Shown: piece by piece, positions 8,846-19,800 of the stretch | How the letters are laid out: every line of letters starts with the position of its first letter | Numbering within the stretch: the first letter of the stretch is position 1 | NCBI GenBank assembly: GCA_020849105.1 | Contig: JADLGW010000028.1 | Span: forward strand, 62,001-126,000 | DNA from: Phycisphaerales bacterium | GTDB lineage: Bacteria; Planctomycetota; Phycisphaerae; Phycisphaerales; UBA1924 | Direction: 5' to 3' | DNA length: 64,000 nt | The notes under the pieces: generated by a model | Told to the model about the DNA's origin: nothing | The model's input: only the letters and a program-made list of their open reading frames with translations | Databases searched by the model: none | Program-made: the position numbers and the translations under genes

Positions 8846-9526
8846 ATGGAGATGACCCCGCACCGCTGGGAGGCCACGTCCGCCTACCTCTCGGAAGTCT
8901 TCGGCCGCCCGGACCGGCAACTCTCCACACACCGTGAACGCGCCAGGGCCGCGGGCCTGCCGGACATCGCCGTGAGCCCCGACGTCGGACGCCTCCTGCA
9001 CCTGCTCACGTCCCTCGCCAACAACGGCCGCGGCGCCGGCGTCGCCGTTGAGGTCGGCACCCTCGGCGGGTTCAGCGGCATCTGGATCGCCCGCGGCCTC
9101 GCCCCCGGCGGCCGCCTCTACACCATCGAGCCGGAGAAGAAGCACGCCGCATTCGCCCGCGACGAGTTCAAGTCCGCCGGCGTCGCGGACCGTGTGACCC
9201 AGATCGACGCCGCGGCCCCGGGCGCGATCTCGGAACTCGGCGCACGCCTGGCCCCCGCCTCGGTCGACCTGCTCTTCCTCGACGCGATCAAGGCCGACTA
9301 CAGGGCCTACGTCGAGGCCGCGGAAACCCTGCTCAAACCCGGTGCCCTCATCATCGCCGACAACGCCCTGGGCTCCGGCGACTGGTGGATCGATACGCCG
9401 TCCGGCACGAACGCGGCCCGCGACGCGGTGGACGCCTTCAACCGGTGGATGGCGACGGGAGGGCGCTTCGACTGCGCCTGCGTACCGATCCGCGAGGGCG
9501 TGCTCATCGCGCGGAAGCGGGCGTAG
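8846..9526 (+). CDS. Class I SAM-dependent O-methyltransferase (family 3)
   Basis: 226 residues. The start ATG 8846 gives a normal-length protein and matches a leaderless promoter; an in-frame ATG six bases later is possible. AdoMet-binding motif I is VAVEVGTLGGFSGIW, motif II contains YTIEPE, and LLFLDAIKADYRAY with IIADNAL are the metal/catechol-binding segments of catechol-O-methyltransferase/caffeoyl-CoA-O-methyltransferase-like enzymes. Cytosolic methylation of a small phenolic or similar hydroxyl compound is likely; the substrate is unknown. Stand-alone gene, divergent from the hydrolase, followed by the RAYT element. Confidence 0.88.
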   Translation: MEMTPHRWEATSAYLSEVFGRPDRQLSTHRERARAAGLPDIAVSPDVGRLLHLLTSLANNGRGAGVAVEVGTLGGFSGIWIARGLAPGGRLYTIEPEKKHAAFARDEFKSAGVADRVTQIDAAAPGAISELGARLAPASVDLLFLDAIKADYRAYVEAAETLLKPGALIIADNALGSGDWWIDTPSGTNAARDAVDAFNRWMATGGRFDCACVPIREGVLIARKRA

Positions 9527-9620
9527 AACGCGGGGAGTGAGACATGGTCAGGACTCTCCCTCTTCGGGGGCCTCCTCCCCCGCGTCAGTGCCGCCTGCGG
9601 CGTACCTTGCTCGCTCTTCA

Positions 9621-9667
9621 AGCCGCTTCGGCGCCACAATCCTTGCCGCGGGCGCGAGCCCGTGGTC
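9621..9667. repeat. REP element, left outer copy
   Basis: A head AGCCGCTTCGGCG.CACAATC followed by a GC hairpin. The 47 bases match the reverse complement of 10229-10275 at 44 positions. Flanks the RAYT gene. Confidence 0.85.
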
Positions 9668-9705
9668 CGTGAGCGCCAAGGAACTCCATTACCTTGCCAG
9701 GACCG

Positions 9706-9726
9706 AGCCGCTTCGGCCGCACAATC
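9706..9726. repeat. REP head sequence, left inner copy
   Basis: A second, shorter copy of the conserved head (AGCCGCTTCGG then CGCACAATC) without the hairpin, in the same orientation as the left outer copy. It touches the 3' end of the transposase gene. Confidence 0.75.
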
Positions 9727-10234
9727 AGGCGAGGTCACGTTCGTCGAACTCGAGCCCGTGCCGCTGCAACAACTCCCGGAGTTCATCCTTGAACGATCGC
9801 TTCGCGTGGTGCTCCGCCTGGTTCTCGATGTATCGGCGTACGTCGTCCCTCGCGGATCGGCTGACGGAGAACGCGGCGTAGCCCGATTGCCAGGCGAACT
9901 CCGGGAGGTACCTCGACAACCAGGATGACGAGTTCGCCTTGATTTCGCGCACGGCGTCGGCAAGAGCCACCGACTGATGAAGACCGCGAAGCAGGTGCAC
10001 ATGGTCTTCAACGCCGCCTGCGATGAGCAGAGGCGCTCGAGCGCTCTCGCACGCGCCATGGAAGTACGCGGAGAGCCGAGGACCAATGTCCGGCGTGAGC
10101 CACGGCGCACGGTCACGGGTCGAGAATACAAGATGGATTAAGATGTGGGTGTAGGCGCCCCAGCGTACCGGATTGTGACGCGGAAGCGGCTCGGCCCCGA
10201 AGGAAGGCAGCCTGTTGCTACGAACGCTGACCAC
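9725..10234 (-). CDS. REP-associated tyrosine transposase (RAYT, Y1_Tnp / IS200-like)
   Basis: The conserved domain begins at YTHILIHLVFSTRDR (about 10153) and runs to the stop. It has the HUH-type metal site DHVHLL and, near the C-terminus, DDVRRYIENQ with the likely catalytic Tyr, followed by a basic tail. RAYTs cut and join single-stranded DNA at REP hairpins, and such hairpins flank this gene in inverted orientation. No ATG, GTG or TTG occurs in frame just before YTHIL; the nearest upstream start is a GTG at 10234, inside the right REP hairpin. The native start may therefore be lost, or translation may begin within the REP; the coordinate given is the upstream candidate. No Shine-Dalgarno sequence is evident. 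Confidence 0.8.
   Translation of the reverse strand: MVSVRSNRLPSFGAEPLPRHNPVRWGAYTHILIHLVFSTRDRAPWLTPDIGPRLSAYFHGACESARAPLLIAGGVEDHVHLLRGLHQSVALADAVREIKANSSSWLSRYLPEFAWQSGYAAFSVSRSARDDVRRYIENQAEHHAKRSFKDELRELLQRHGLEFDERDLA
10171..10191. repeat. REP head sequence, right inner copy
   Basis: GATTGTGACGC..AAGCGGCT, the reverse complement of the conserved REP head, without a hairpin. Pairs with the left inner copy. Confidence 0.75.
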
Positions 10235-10275
10235 GGGCTTGCGCCCGTGGCAAGGATTGTGACGCCGAAGCGGCT
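10229..10275. repeat. REP element, right outer copy
   Basis: Contains a perfect hairpin CCACGGGC-TTGC-GCCCGTGG (10231-10250) followed by the inverted head. It is the near-perfect inverted partner of the left outer copy. Confidence 0.85.
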
Positions 10276-10328
10276 GCGCACCCACAGATGTCCGCGTCAG
10301 CGTGCGCCGTCGCGCTCGCACCAGGTCC

Positions 10329-12347
10329 TTAACTCTCGGTGAGGATTGCGGGGTTTGGCCGGGCCTGCGCCCGTCGCTCGCCGCGGGAGAGTTCCGCGTG
10401 GCGCCGCAGGTACTCCATCACGACGATCACAACCGTCGCGTGGCTCCAGGTCAGCGGGCTGACGCTCATCGGCTCGCCCGAGTACGGGTGGAACTGCTCG
10501 GCCAGCACGCCCGACTGGAACGATCGCTGGCAGGCCCACTCAAGGTACGGCAGAGCCGCCTTCAGGTCCGCGAGCGATTCGGCCCGGGCGACCGCGTGCT
10601 GGGCGTGCCAGAGCGTGCAGATGACCCACGGGTTGCCCGGCACCTCGTCGATGCGGTCGCGCTCGACCTGGTGGAAGTAGTCCCGCTCGTAGCGGGCGCA
10701 CCCGCCGATCTCGGTCTTCACCCACAGCCGCTCGCGGAGCGACGCCATCTCGCCCATCACGATCGGGTCGCGCGGCTCGAACGCCCCGAACGCGAACAGG
10801 GCGTAGTTGGCCGAGTCGGGCGTCATGTCGAGCCGGTACGTCCCGTCGTCCATCGGCGTGGCCATGCGGGCGAACCGCTTCTTGTCCGCGTGCCACAGGT
10901 GCCGCCGCAGCGCACCCTTCATCCGCTCGGCGCTCTCGGCGTACTTGGCGGCCCGGTCCGGCTCGCCGAAGTCCCGCGCGAAGTCCGCCGCCGCCTGGAG
11001 CCCGCCGATCGTCGCCGCCGTCGTGAACGTGTGGATCCCGCGCCGCTCCTCCCACAGGTCCCACGACGGCCTCGGCAGCCCCGCGTGGTCGCGGTGCGCC
11101 AGCATCCACTCCGCGGGACGCAGCACCAGCGGCTCGTACAGGCTCTTGATGAACTCGACGTCGCGGAAGGCCTCGAAGTGCCGCCGCAGCGCCCACAGCA
11201 CCAGCGCCGTCTCGTCCTGCTGGATCGGCAGCACCCGCTGCCCGTCGAGCATCCACGGGTGCCACGACGACGCCAGGTTGCCCGTCGGCATGTACTTGTG
11301 CAGGAAGTACCCGTCGTCCCCGATCACCCGGGCGCAGAACGCGAAGAACCGGCGCGACAACTCGCCGTGACCGGCAAGGATCAGCGCGTGCGCCACCAGC
11401 GCCCCGTCCCGCGGCCAGCAGTAGGAATAGTGGTCGCCCCCGAACGCCGTGATGTCGCTGTCGTTGGCCGCGACGATCGCCCCGTCGTTGTCGATCTGCG
11501 TCCGCAGGACCAGCTGGCTCCGCTGGAACAGGTCCCGCACCGGCTCCGGCAGCGGCGAGGTGTCGATCCGCTCCTTGCCCGACCAGAGTTTCCAGTACGC
11601 CTCGGTCCGCGCCATCATCCGGTCCGGGCCCGTCTCCCACACCCGCCGGTTCAGGTGCTTCACCTCCTGGTACGACGAGCCGCACGCGATCCACATCGTC
11701 ACATACGCCTCGCCCCCGGGCGGCACGGACAGGTTGAACCCCACCGTCGTGTCCACCGACCCCTGGCTGATCGCGTTGCGCCCCAGCAGACCGTCCTCGG
11801 CGTCGCGCCAGGTGCCCTCGGCCCCGCCCACGCGCTTCGACCCGATCGCCCAGTGGTCGATCCCGCACTTCAGTTGGTCGCACGCGCACACCAGGAAGTA
11901 CGAATCGTCCTTGTAGAGCACCACGCTCGTCGTCCCGGGGTCGTAGTTGGCCGTGTCCCCCACGGGCGAGCCGCGGATCGAAGGGTCAAAGTGGAAGAAC
12001 ACCCGCACGTCCCGCTGCTGCCCCGCCAGGTCGTGCACGATCACCTTGCGGAAGTACACCGGCTCGTGCGAGTCCACCGCGTCGTGGCACGTCAGTTCCA
12101 CGCCCAGCCGCTCGTGCGTCAGCCGCACCTCCGTCACCAGCGTGTCCGGCTTGTACCGCAGTTCCCGCCGCCACCCGGCGTCCTCGACCCACGCGAACTG
12201 CCCGTCGGCCCACACCCCGAACCGCTGCACATGCCCGTCCGTGTGGTTGTACCACCCGACGTGCGGGTAGTACAGATCCCGCAGCCGGTAGTGCCGGTCG
12301 AAGGTGATGAGCAGGTCGCCGTTGCCTACCGGTATGTCTCTGGGCAT
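10329..12347 (-). CDS. Glycoside hydrolase family 15 (glucoamylase/trehalase-like)
   Basis: 672 residues, the usual length for bacterial GH15. The N-terminal ~270 residues form the super-beta-sandwich domain typical of the family; the C-terminal part is the (alpha/alpha)6 barrel. Conserved segments: [30 protein letters not shown] with the likely general acid Glu, and [20 protein letters not shown] with the likely general base Glu. No signal peptide, so probably cytoplasmic and acting on alpha-glucans or trehalose. The start ATG is conventional; a TATCCT box lies at 12385-12390. It diverges from the ABC operon and ends just beyond the RAYT element. Confidence 0.9.
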   Translation of the reverse strand: MPRDIPVGNGDLLITFDRHYRLRDLYYPHVGWYNHTDGHVQRFGVWADGQFAWVEDAGWRRELRYKPDTLVTEVRLTHERLGVELTCHDAVDSHEPVYFRKVIVHDLAGQQRDVRVFFHFDPSIRGSPVGDTANYDPGTTSVVLYKDDSYFLVCACDQLKCGIDHWAIGSKRVGGAEGTWRDAEDGLLGRNAISQGSVDTTVGFNLSVPPGGEAYVTMWIACGSSYQEVKHLNRRVWETGPDRMMARTEAYWKLWSGKERIDTSPLPEPVRDLFQRSQLVLRTQIDNDGAIVAANDSDITAFGGDHYSYCWPRDGALVAHALILAGHGELSRRFFAFCARVIGDDGYFLHKYMPTGNLASSWHPWMLDGQRVLPIQQDETALVLWALRRHFEAFRDVEFIKSLYEPLVLRPAEWMLAHRDHAGLPRPSWDLWEERRGIHTFTTAATIGGLQAAADFARDFGEPDRAAKYAESAERMKGALRRHLWHADKKRFARMATPMDDGTYRLDMTPDSANYALFAFGAFEPRDPIVMGEMASLRERLWVKTEIGGCARYERDYFHQVERDRIDEVPGNPWVICTLWHAQHAVARAESLADLKAALPYLEWACQRSFQSGVLAEQFHPYSGEPMSVSPLTWSHATVVIVVMEYLRRHAELSRGERRAQARPNPAILTES

Positions 12348-12521
12348 CGCGGGATGGGGGAGGGGGGCTGTTCGGGGACGGGGAAGGATACGCGGCCGGG
12401 TGCGCCGGTCCGGCCCACCGCATCATCGTCCAATCCGCTCCGCCTCCCCAGCACCAGCCCCCGCCATAATCCGGCATTCCTCACCTACCATGCCGCCGCA
12501 CCCACCCCGAGGGGCCCCCCC

Positions 12522-13234
<713 letters not shown>

Positions 13235-13238
<4 letters not shown>

Positions 13239-15598
13239 CCGCGCTCCACACCAAACTGCTCCGCGACCTGGCACGGATGTGGACGCAACTCCTGGCCGCC
13301 GCCCTGGTCATGGCCTGCGGCGTCGGGATGCTGACCATGGCGGTCAGCACCCACTCGTCGCTGGCGGCGGCCCGCGACCGGTACTACGAGCGATACCGCT
13401 TCCCCGATGTCTTCGCCCACCTGAAGCGCGCCCCCGCCCATCTCCGCGACCGCCTCGCGGAGATCCCCGGCGTCGCCCGCGTGGTCACCCGCGTCGTGGC
13501 CGAGGTCAACCTCGACGTGCCGGACCTGCCGGAGCCCGCGATCGGACGCCTCATCTCAGTCCCGGACCGTCCCCCGTACGGCCTGGGCGAACTCCACCTC
13601 CGCCGCGGCCGCCTCCCCGAACCCGGGCACGATTCCGAGGTCGTCGCCAGCGAGGGCTTCGCCGAGGCCCACGGATTCGGCCCCGGTGCGACGGTGAACG
13701 CGGTCATCAACGGCAGGCTCCGGAAACTCACGATCGTCGGCATCGGGCTCTCGCCGGAATACGTCTACCAGGTCCGCCCCGGGGACGCGCTCCCCGACGA
13801 CCGCCGCTACGGCGTCTTCTGGATGCTCTACCGGGAACTGGCCCCCGCCTTCGACATGGACGGCGCCTTCAACGACATCGCCATCGCGCTCACCCCCGGC
13901 GCGACCGAGGCGGCGGTCATCGCCCGCACCGACCGCCTGACCGAGCCCTACGGCGGCCAGGGCGCCTACGGCGTGCGCGAGCAGACGTCCGACCAGTTCC
14001 TGCGGAACGAACTGGACCAACTCCGGATCATGTCGATCTTCCCTCCGACCGTCTTCATGTCGGCCACCGCGTTCATCCTCAACATCGTCTTCTCCCGCCT
14101 GGTCCGCACCCAGCGCGAGCAGGTCGCCGCCCTGAAGGCGTTCGGCTACACCAGCGCCGCCATCGCCGTCCACTACCTCCAGATGGCGCTGCTCGTCGCC
14201 GCCATCGGCAGCGCCCTGGGCGTCCTGATCGGCTGGCTCCTCGGCCTGCACCTGACCGGCATGTACACCCGCTTCTACCGCTTCCCGGCCTTCGCCTTCA
14301 CCCTCGACCCCCGCGCCGTCCTGCTCGCGATCTCCGCCGCATCGGGCGCCGCCATCCTCGGCACGCTCGGCGCCGTCGGGCGCGCCGCCGCGCTCCCGCC
14401 CGCACAAGCCATGCGCCCGGAGGCACCGGCCGATTACCGCCGGACCGTCGTCGAACGCCTGGGCGTGCAGCGCGCCTTCGGCCCCAGCGGCCGCATGGTC
14501 CTCCGCCACCTGGAACGCCAGCCCGTCCGCGCCCTGCTGTCCCTCACCGGGATCAGCCTCGCCGCGGCCGTTCTGGTCGTCGGCGGGTTCATGCAGGGCT
14601 CCATCGACTATCTGATGGACTTCATGTTCTTCACGACCCAGCGCCAGGACATGACGATCACCTTCACCAACCCCGCATCCCCCAGTGCCGCCGACGAGGC
14701 CGCGCGATTGCCCGGCGTCCTCGCGACCGAGACCTTCCGGGCCATCCCGGCACGGATCCGCGCCGGGCCCCGCTCGCGACTCCAGGGCGTCATCGGCCTT
14801 CCGGCCGAACCCGCCCTCAACCGCGTTGTGGATGAGCGCGGCCGCCCCGTCCGCATGCCCGGCGAGGGCGTGCTGCTCAGCGCCATCCTCGCCGACCTCC
14901 TGGGCGTCCGGGCCGGCGACACCGTGACCCTCGAAGTGCTCGAGGGCCAGCGCCCGGTCACCACCATCCCCGTCGCCGCCGTCGTGCAGTCCTACATCGG
15001 CACCGCCGCCTACATGGACGCCGCGGCCCTCAACCGGCTGCTCCGCGAGGGCCCCGTGATCTCCGGCGCCTACCTCCGCGTGGACCCCGCCGCGTCCGGG
15101 GCCCTCTACGCCACGCTCAAGCAGACCCCGGCCGTCGCGTCCGTCACCGTGAAGCAGGCGGCCCTCCAGTCGTTCCGCGACACGATCGCCGGCAACATCC
15201 TCCAGATGCGCCTCTTCAACGTCATCTTCGCCGGCATCATCGCCTTCGGCGTCATCTACAACAGCGCCCGCGTCTCATTCGCCGAACGCGCCCACGAACT
15301 GGCCACCCTCCGCATCCTCGGCTTCCGGCGGGCGGAGGCCTCGGGCATCCTGCTCGGCGAACTGGCCGTCCTCACCATCCTGGCCATCCCGCCCGGCCTC
15401 CTCCTGGGACGCACCCTGGCTCACATCCTCAGCAACATCATGGGCGGCGAGACCATCCGCATCCCCGCCGTCGTCACCCCGGCCTCCTACGCCTTCGCCG
15501 TGACCGTCATCATCGCCGCGGCAATCATCTCCGGCCTCGTCGTCCGCCGCGCCGTGGACACCCTGAACCTCGTGGAGGTCCTGAAGACCAAGGGCTGA
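13235..15598 (+). CDS. FtsX-family ABC transporter permease (two-domain)
   Basis: 787 residues from the GTG that overlaps the ATPase stop. An N-terminal membrane helix (about 14-34) is followed by a MacB-like periplasmic core domain, three helices of a first FtsX domain (around residues 265-400), a helix around 445-465, a second periplasmic domain, and a second FtsX domain at the C-terminus (around 660-780). This duplicated layout is seen in large permeases of the LolE/DevC/MacB group. With the ATPase before and the membrane-fusion protein after, it should form an export or mechanotransmission complex across the envelope; the cargo is unknown. Confidence 0.88.
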
Positions 15599-15600
15599 TC

Positions 15601-16803
15601 GTGAAGCGAATCCTCCGCCGCCTCATCTTCATCATCATCATCCTGGGCGTCGCCGCCGGCATTACCGCGGCGCTCTGGCCCCGCCCCGTCCCCGTGGAAG
15701 CCGCGACCGTCACCCGCGGCCCGCTCCGCGTGACCGTGGACGAGGACGGGCGCACCCGGATCAAGGAGACATACGCCGTATCGGCGCCCCTGGCCGGGCT
15801 GCTCACCCGCACCCCGCTCAAGGAGGGCGACCCCGTCGCCGCGGGCCGGACGGTCCTGGCCGTCATCGAGCCCTCGGAGCCCGCCCTCCTGGACCCGCGC
15901 GAACGGGCGGCCGCCGAGGCGCGCGTCAACGCCGCCCAGGCCGCGGTCCAGCAGACGGGCGCCAACCTCGCCGGCGCCGAGGCCGCCCTGGAACTCGCCC
16001 AGTCCGAACTGGCACGGGTGCAGGAGGCCATCCGCGCCGGCTCCGCCGTGCCGCAGGAACTCGAACGGGCGCAGGCCGCGCTCCGCATGCGCGAAGCCGA
16101 ACGCAGGTCCGCCGCCTTCGCCCGCGACGTCGCCGCATTCGAACTGGAACTGGCCCGCGCCGCCCTCTCGCGCGGCGAGCCGGGCGCCGCCGGCCAGACC
16201 AGGCAGTTCGAGATCACCGCCCCGGTCAGCGGGCGCGTGCTCCGCGTGATCCAGAAGAGCGCCGGCGCCGTCCCCGCCGGCGCCCCGCTCATCGAGGTCG
16301 GCGACCCGACGGACCTGGAACTCGTCGTCGATGTGCTCTCCCGCGACGGCGTCGCCATCCGCCCGGGAGACGCCGCCGTCCTCGAGCAATGGGGCGGCGA
16401 CGCCCCGCTCAACGGGCGGGTTCGCCTCGTTGAGCCCGCGGGGTTCCTGAAGATCTCCGCCCTTGGTGTCGAGGAGCAGCGCGTCAACGTCATCATCGAC
16501 TTCGTGGACCCGCCCGAGGCCCGCGCCGGCCTCGGTGACGGCTTCCGCATCGAGGCCCGCATCGTCGTCTGGGAACAGCCCGACGTGCTCAGGGTCCCGA
16601 CCGGCGCCCTCTTCCGCCACGCGGACTCCTGGGCCGTCTTTGCGGTGCGCGACGGCCGCGCCCGCACAACCGACATTACCATCGGCCGCCGCAACGGCCT
16701 CGAGGCCCAGGTCCTCAGCGGTCTCGGCCAGGGCGACACCGTCGTGGTCTATCCGAGCGACGCCGTGCACGACAACGCCCGCGTCGCGCCGCGACCGCAA
16801 TAG
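15601..16803 (+). CDS. HlyD/RND-type periplasmic adaptor (membrane fusion protein)
   Basis: 400 residues, GTG start two bases after the permease stop. A single N-terminal helix (about 4-27) anchors the protein; then come the first half of a lipoyl/barrel-sandwich domain, an alpha-helical hairpin rich in Ala, Glu and Arg (about 100-190), the second lipoyl half (ITAPVSGRVLRV), a beta-barrel domain and a membrane-proximal domain. As in MacA/DevB, it would link the ABC permease to an outer-membrane channel; no TolC-like gene is in the window. Confidence 0.88.
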   Translation: MKRILRRLIFIIIILGVAAGITAALWPRPVPVEAATVTRGPLRVTVDEDGRTRIKETYAVSAPLAGLLTRTPLKEGDPVAAGRTVLAVIEPSEPALLDPRERAAAEARVNAAQAAVQQTGANLAGAEAALELAQSELARVQEAIRAGSAVPQELERAQAALRMREAERRSAAFARDVAAFELELARAALSRGEPGAAGQTRQFEITAPVSGRVLRVIQKSAGAVPAGAPLIEVGDPTDLELVVDVLSRDGVAIRPGDAAVLEQWGGDAPLNGRVRLVEPAGFLKISALGVEEQRVNVIIDFVDPPEARAGLGDGFRIEARIVVWEQPDVLRVPTGALFRHADSWAVFAVRDGRARTTDITIGRRNGLEAQVLSGLGQGDTVVVYPSDAVHDNARVAPRPQ

Positions 16804-16892
16804 AAGGGAGCGCGGACACGGAAGCCCGCGATCGCCGCGGCGACCGTCGCCCCCCCAACCACCCCCCCCCGCCCGAGTTTCTCCAGCGCCCC

Positions 16893-19800
16893 TCAGCGTT
16901 GCACCGGCGCCGCATGGGGCCGCGTGACCACCGCCGGTATCACCATCACCGAACTCACCAGGATCGCGATCGGACGCGGCCCCGCCCTCCACTTCCAGAA
17001 CGCAAGATCGAACCGGTTGCTCCCTTTCACCACCGGCACGCTGAACGCCACCGACTGCGCCCCGCCGCGCCGCGTCAACCCGCACGCGGCCGCGCCGCAC
17101 TCTTCACCATCTCGCAGCACGCGCACCCGCTGCCCGTCCTCAAAGTTGCAGTACCCGATCACCAGCCGCCCCGGCCCCTCGAACTCCGACTCCACCTCCA
17201 CCGTCGCCACCGGCCCCTTCGCCCACCGCCCCCGCGGGATGTTGCGGTCCCGGTACGGCCCCTCCCACGGGTCGAAGTTCGCCAGCCCCCGCCACCCGTG
17301 CTCGCCCGCCGCTACCAGCACCGGCTCCTCCGGCTCCCCCGGCGACAGCACCAGGTCGATCTTTCGCGACAACTTCAGCCGCGCCGCCGCCCCCGTGTCC
17401 CACAGCGCCCGGTGCAGGCTGTGGTACGACGCCGACATCGAGAAGCGCCCCTCCGCCCAGATCCGCCCCCACGCCCCCATGTCCCGCCGCAGCGCCGGGT
17501 CCCGGTACAACTCGTCGATCGCGTCCGCCAGCGACTCCGGATTCACCAGGTCCGCCACGCGCCCGCTCACCCCATCGGCGATCGCCTCCGGCACCCCGCC
17601 CACCGGGTACCCCACGCTCGGTGTGCCGCACGCCGCCGCCTCGATGAACACCTGCCCGAACGCCTCCTCCAGGCTCGGCCCCACGAACAGGTCCGCCGCC
17701 GCGTACAGCGTCGCCAGTTCCTTCGCCTCCTTCATGTACCCCATCGCCCGCATCCCCGGAATCGGCACCTGCTCGCCGGGACGGAACCACCCGACGCACA
17801 CCACCAGCACGTCACGCAGGCGCAGCCGCTCCAGCGCCGACGCCAGGTGCGACAGCCCCTTCCTCGGGTCCGCCAGCGACGACGCCGAACTCATGATGAT
17901 GAACCTGTCCCGTGCCAGCCCCAGCGCCTCGCGGCACTCCATCCTGTCACGCGGCCGGAATACCTCCAGGTCCAGCCCGAACGAGACCGTTGCGAGGCCG
18001 GGCGAGCGCCGCCCCGGCCCGCGCTCCTCCGTGGGAACCGCCTCCCCGCACTCAGGTTCTCCCGTGGCGTGTGACGGACCCGGCTCCGGGGCTCCGAGGG
18101 CCTCTTCCGCCTTCTTCTGCGCCCACCCGCTGTTCGCCCACAGCGACAAACTCCGCGTCCCCCCCAGCACCCGCCGCTTCTGCTCCCACGCCGGCGCCAC
18201 CAGTTCCTTCGCCAGTTCCGGGTGTCCCGGGGCGCAGGTACACGACGCCCCGCACCCCGTCAGGTACCGCGTGCACCGCCCGGCGTACGCGCACCGCCCG
18301 GTCAGCACCCACAGGTCGTGCATGAGGAACGCCGTCTCGAAGCGCCCCCCAATCCGCGCCAGCAGCGAGGACTCCAGCCCCGCCCCGTGCAGGTTCCCGA
18401 CGATCACCAGGTCAGGCTTCCATTCCTCCAGCCGCGACAGCACGTCGCCCTCGCTCACCTGCGCCGCCTCGCGCCACGGCTCCGTCGAGAGCGCCGCGAA
18501 GGCCCGCACCGTGTGCCCCGCCGCGGACAGCGCCGCCGCCACGCGCCGGTGCGCGATCCCGGCGCCGTACGAGAACCCCACGTCGTTCACCAGCGCGACC
18601 CGAAGCCGCTGCCTCACCCCGTCCACCCCGTGCGACACCGGCGCACGCCCCGTCCGCTCCAGGATCGCCTCCCGCACCCGCGGCAGTTCCGCCCGGAATC
18701 CCCCCGCCACCGACCCCGCCGTCTTCTGCTCCGGGTGCGCACGGAACAGCGCGATGGGCCGCCCGATCACGTGCAGCGTCGCGCCCGCCTCCGCCATCCG
18801 CACCCACAACTCGTAGTCCAGCGAGTGGTACAGCGACAGGTCCAGCCTCCCGCCCGCCTTTTCCCAGATCGCCCGTGTGAACAGCACCTCCGGCTGGTAG
18901 AAGAACTGCCCCGGCATCCAGCAGTGGTCGATGTCGAGCAACTCGTCCAGCGGCAGCGGGCCGTCGCCGCAGGAGGTCATGTGCCTCTGCGCGAGCCTCC
19001 CGTCGCGGTAGATATGCACCTCGCCCGCCACCATGTCCGCGCCGCTCCGGTCCAGCGCCAGCGCCGCCGCCGCCAGCGCCCCGGGCGCCAGCATGTCGTC
19101 GGAGTTCACCCACGCCAGGATGTCACCCGTCGCCCGCGCGAAGCCCTTGTTGATCGCGTCCGCCTGCCCACGGTCCACCACGCTCTCGAAGTGCGCCAGC
19201 CGGTCCTTGTAGTGCTCCACCACCGACAGCGTCATGTCGGTGGACCCGCCGTCAATCACCAGGTACTCAAGGTTCGGGTACCCCTGGTTCAGCACCGACA
19301 GCAGCGTCTCCTCGATGTACGGCCCCTGGTTGAAACTCGGCGTCACCACCGTGATCCGCGGCCAGGGCCGGCCGCCCGGCATCGTGGCCGGGACACGCGC
19401 CGCCCGCGGGTCGGCAGCGTACGGCCATGGGCCCCGCCCGCTCATCAACCGGGCCCCGCTCATTCCCCGCGCGTCGAACCGCGCCGCCCGCGTGATCTCC
19501 CGCACCGGCGTGTGGTGCCTGCCCCGCCGGATACCCGCCGGCGCCGCGGCCGAATACAACGCCGAGAGCGATGACCGCACCGCCTGAAAACACTCCTCCG
19601 TCAGCCCGCGCGCCCGCTTCGCCCCGCTCCACTTCCCCGTCGCCCGCACCAGGATCGACCCGGCGAACCGGCCCATCGCTTCGTACGACCCCTCCGCGAC
19701 CCACTCGTCCACCGCCCGCCGCACGCCCTCGATCCCGCCGTAGTCGTGGCACAGCATCGGCGTCCCCGGCGCCAGCAGCACGCTCAGTCGCTTCAGGTCC

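Noticed and set aside
10302-12521. A 700-codon open frame antisense to the GH15 gene that runs on into the ABC ATPase frame
   Set aside because: It is Arg/Pro-rich with no motifs and exists because GC-rich coding DNA leaves antisense frames open; only the part from 12522 matches a protein family.
16850-16870. C7 and C9 runs between the adaptor and glycan genes as another phase-variable tract
   Set aside because: They lie between convergent stops, with no promoter elements and no reading frame to switch.
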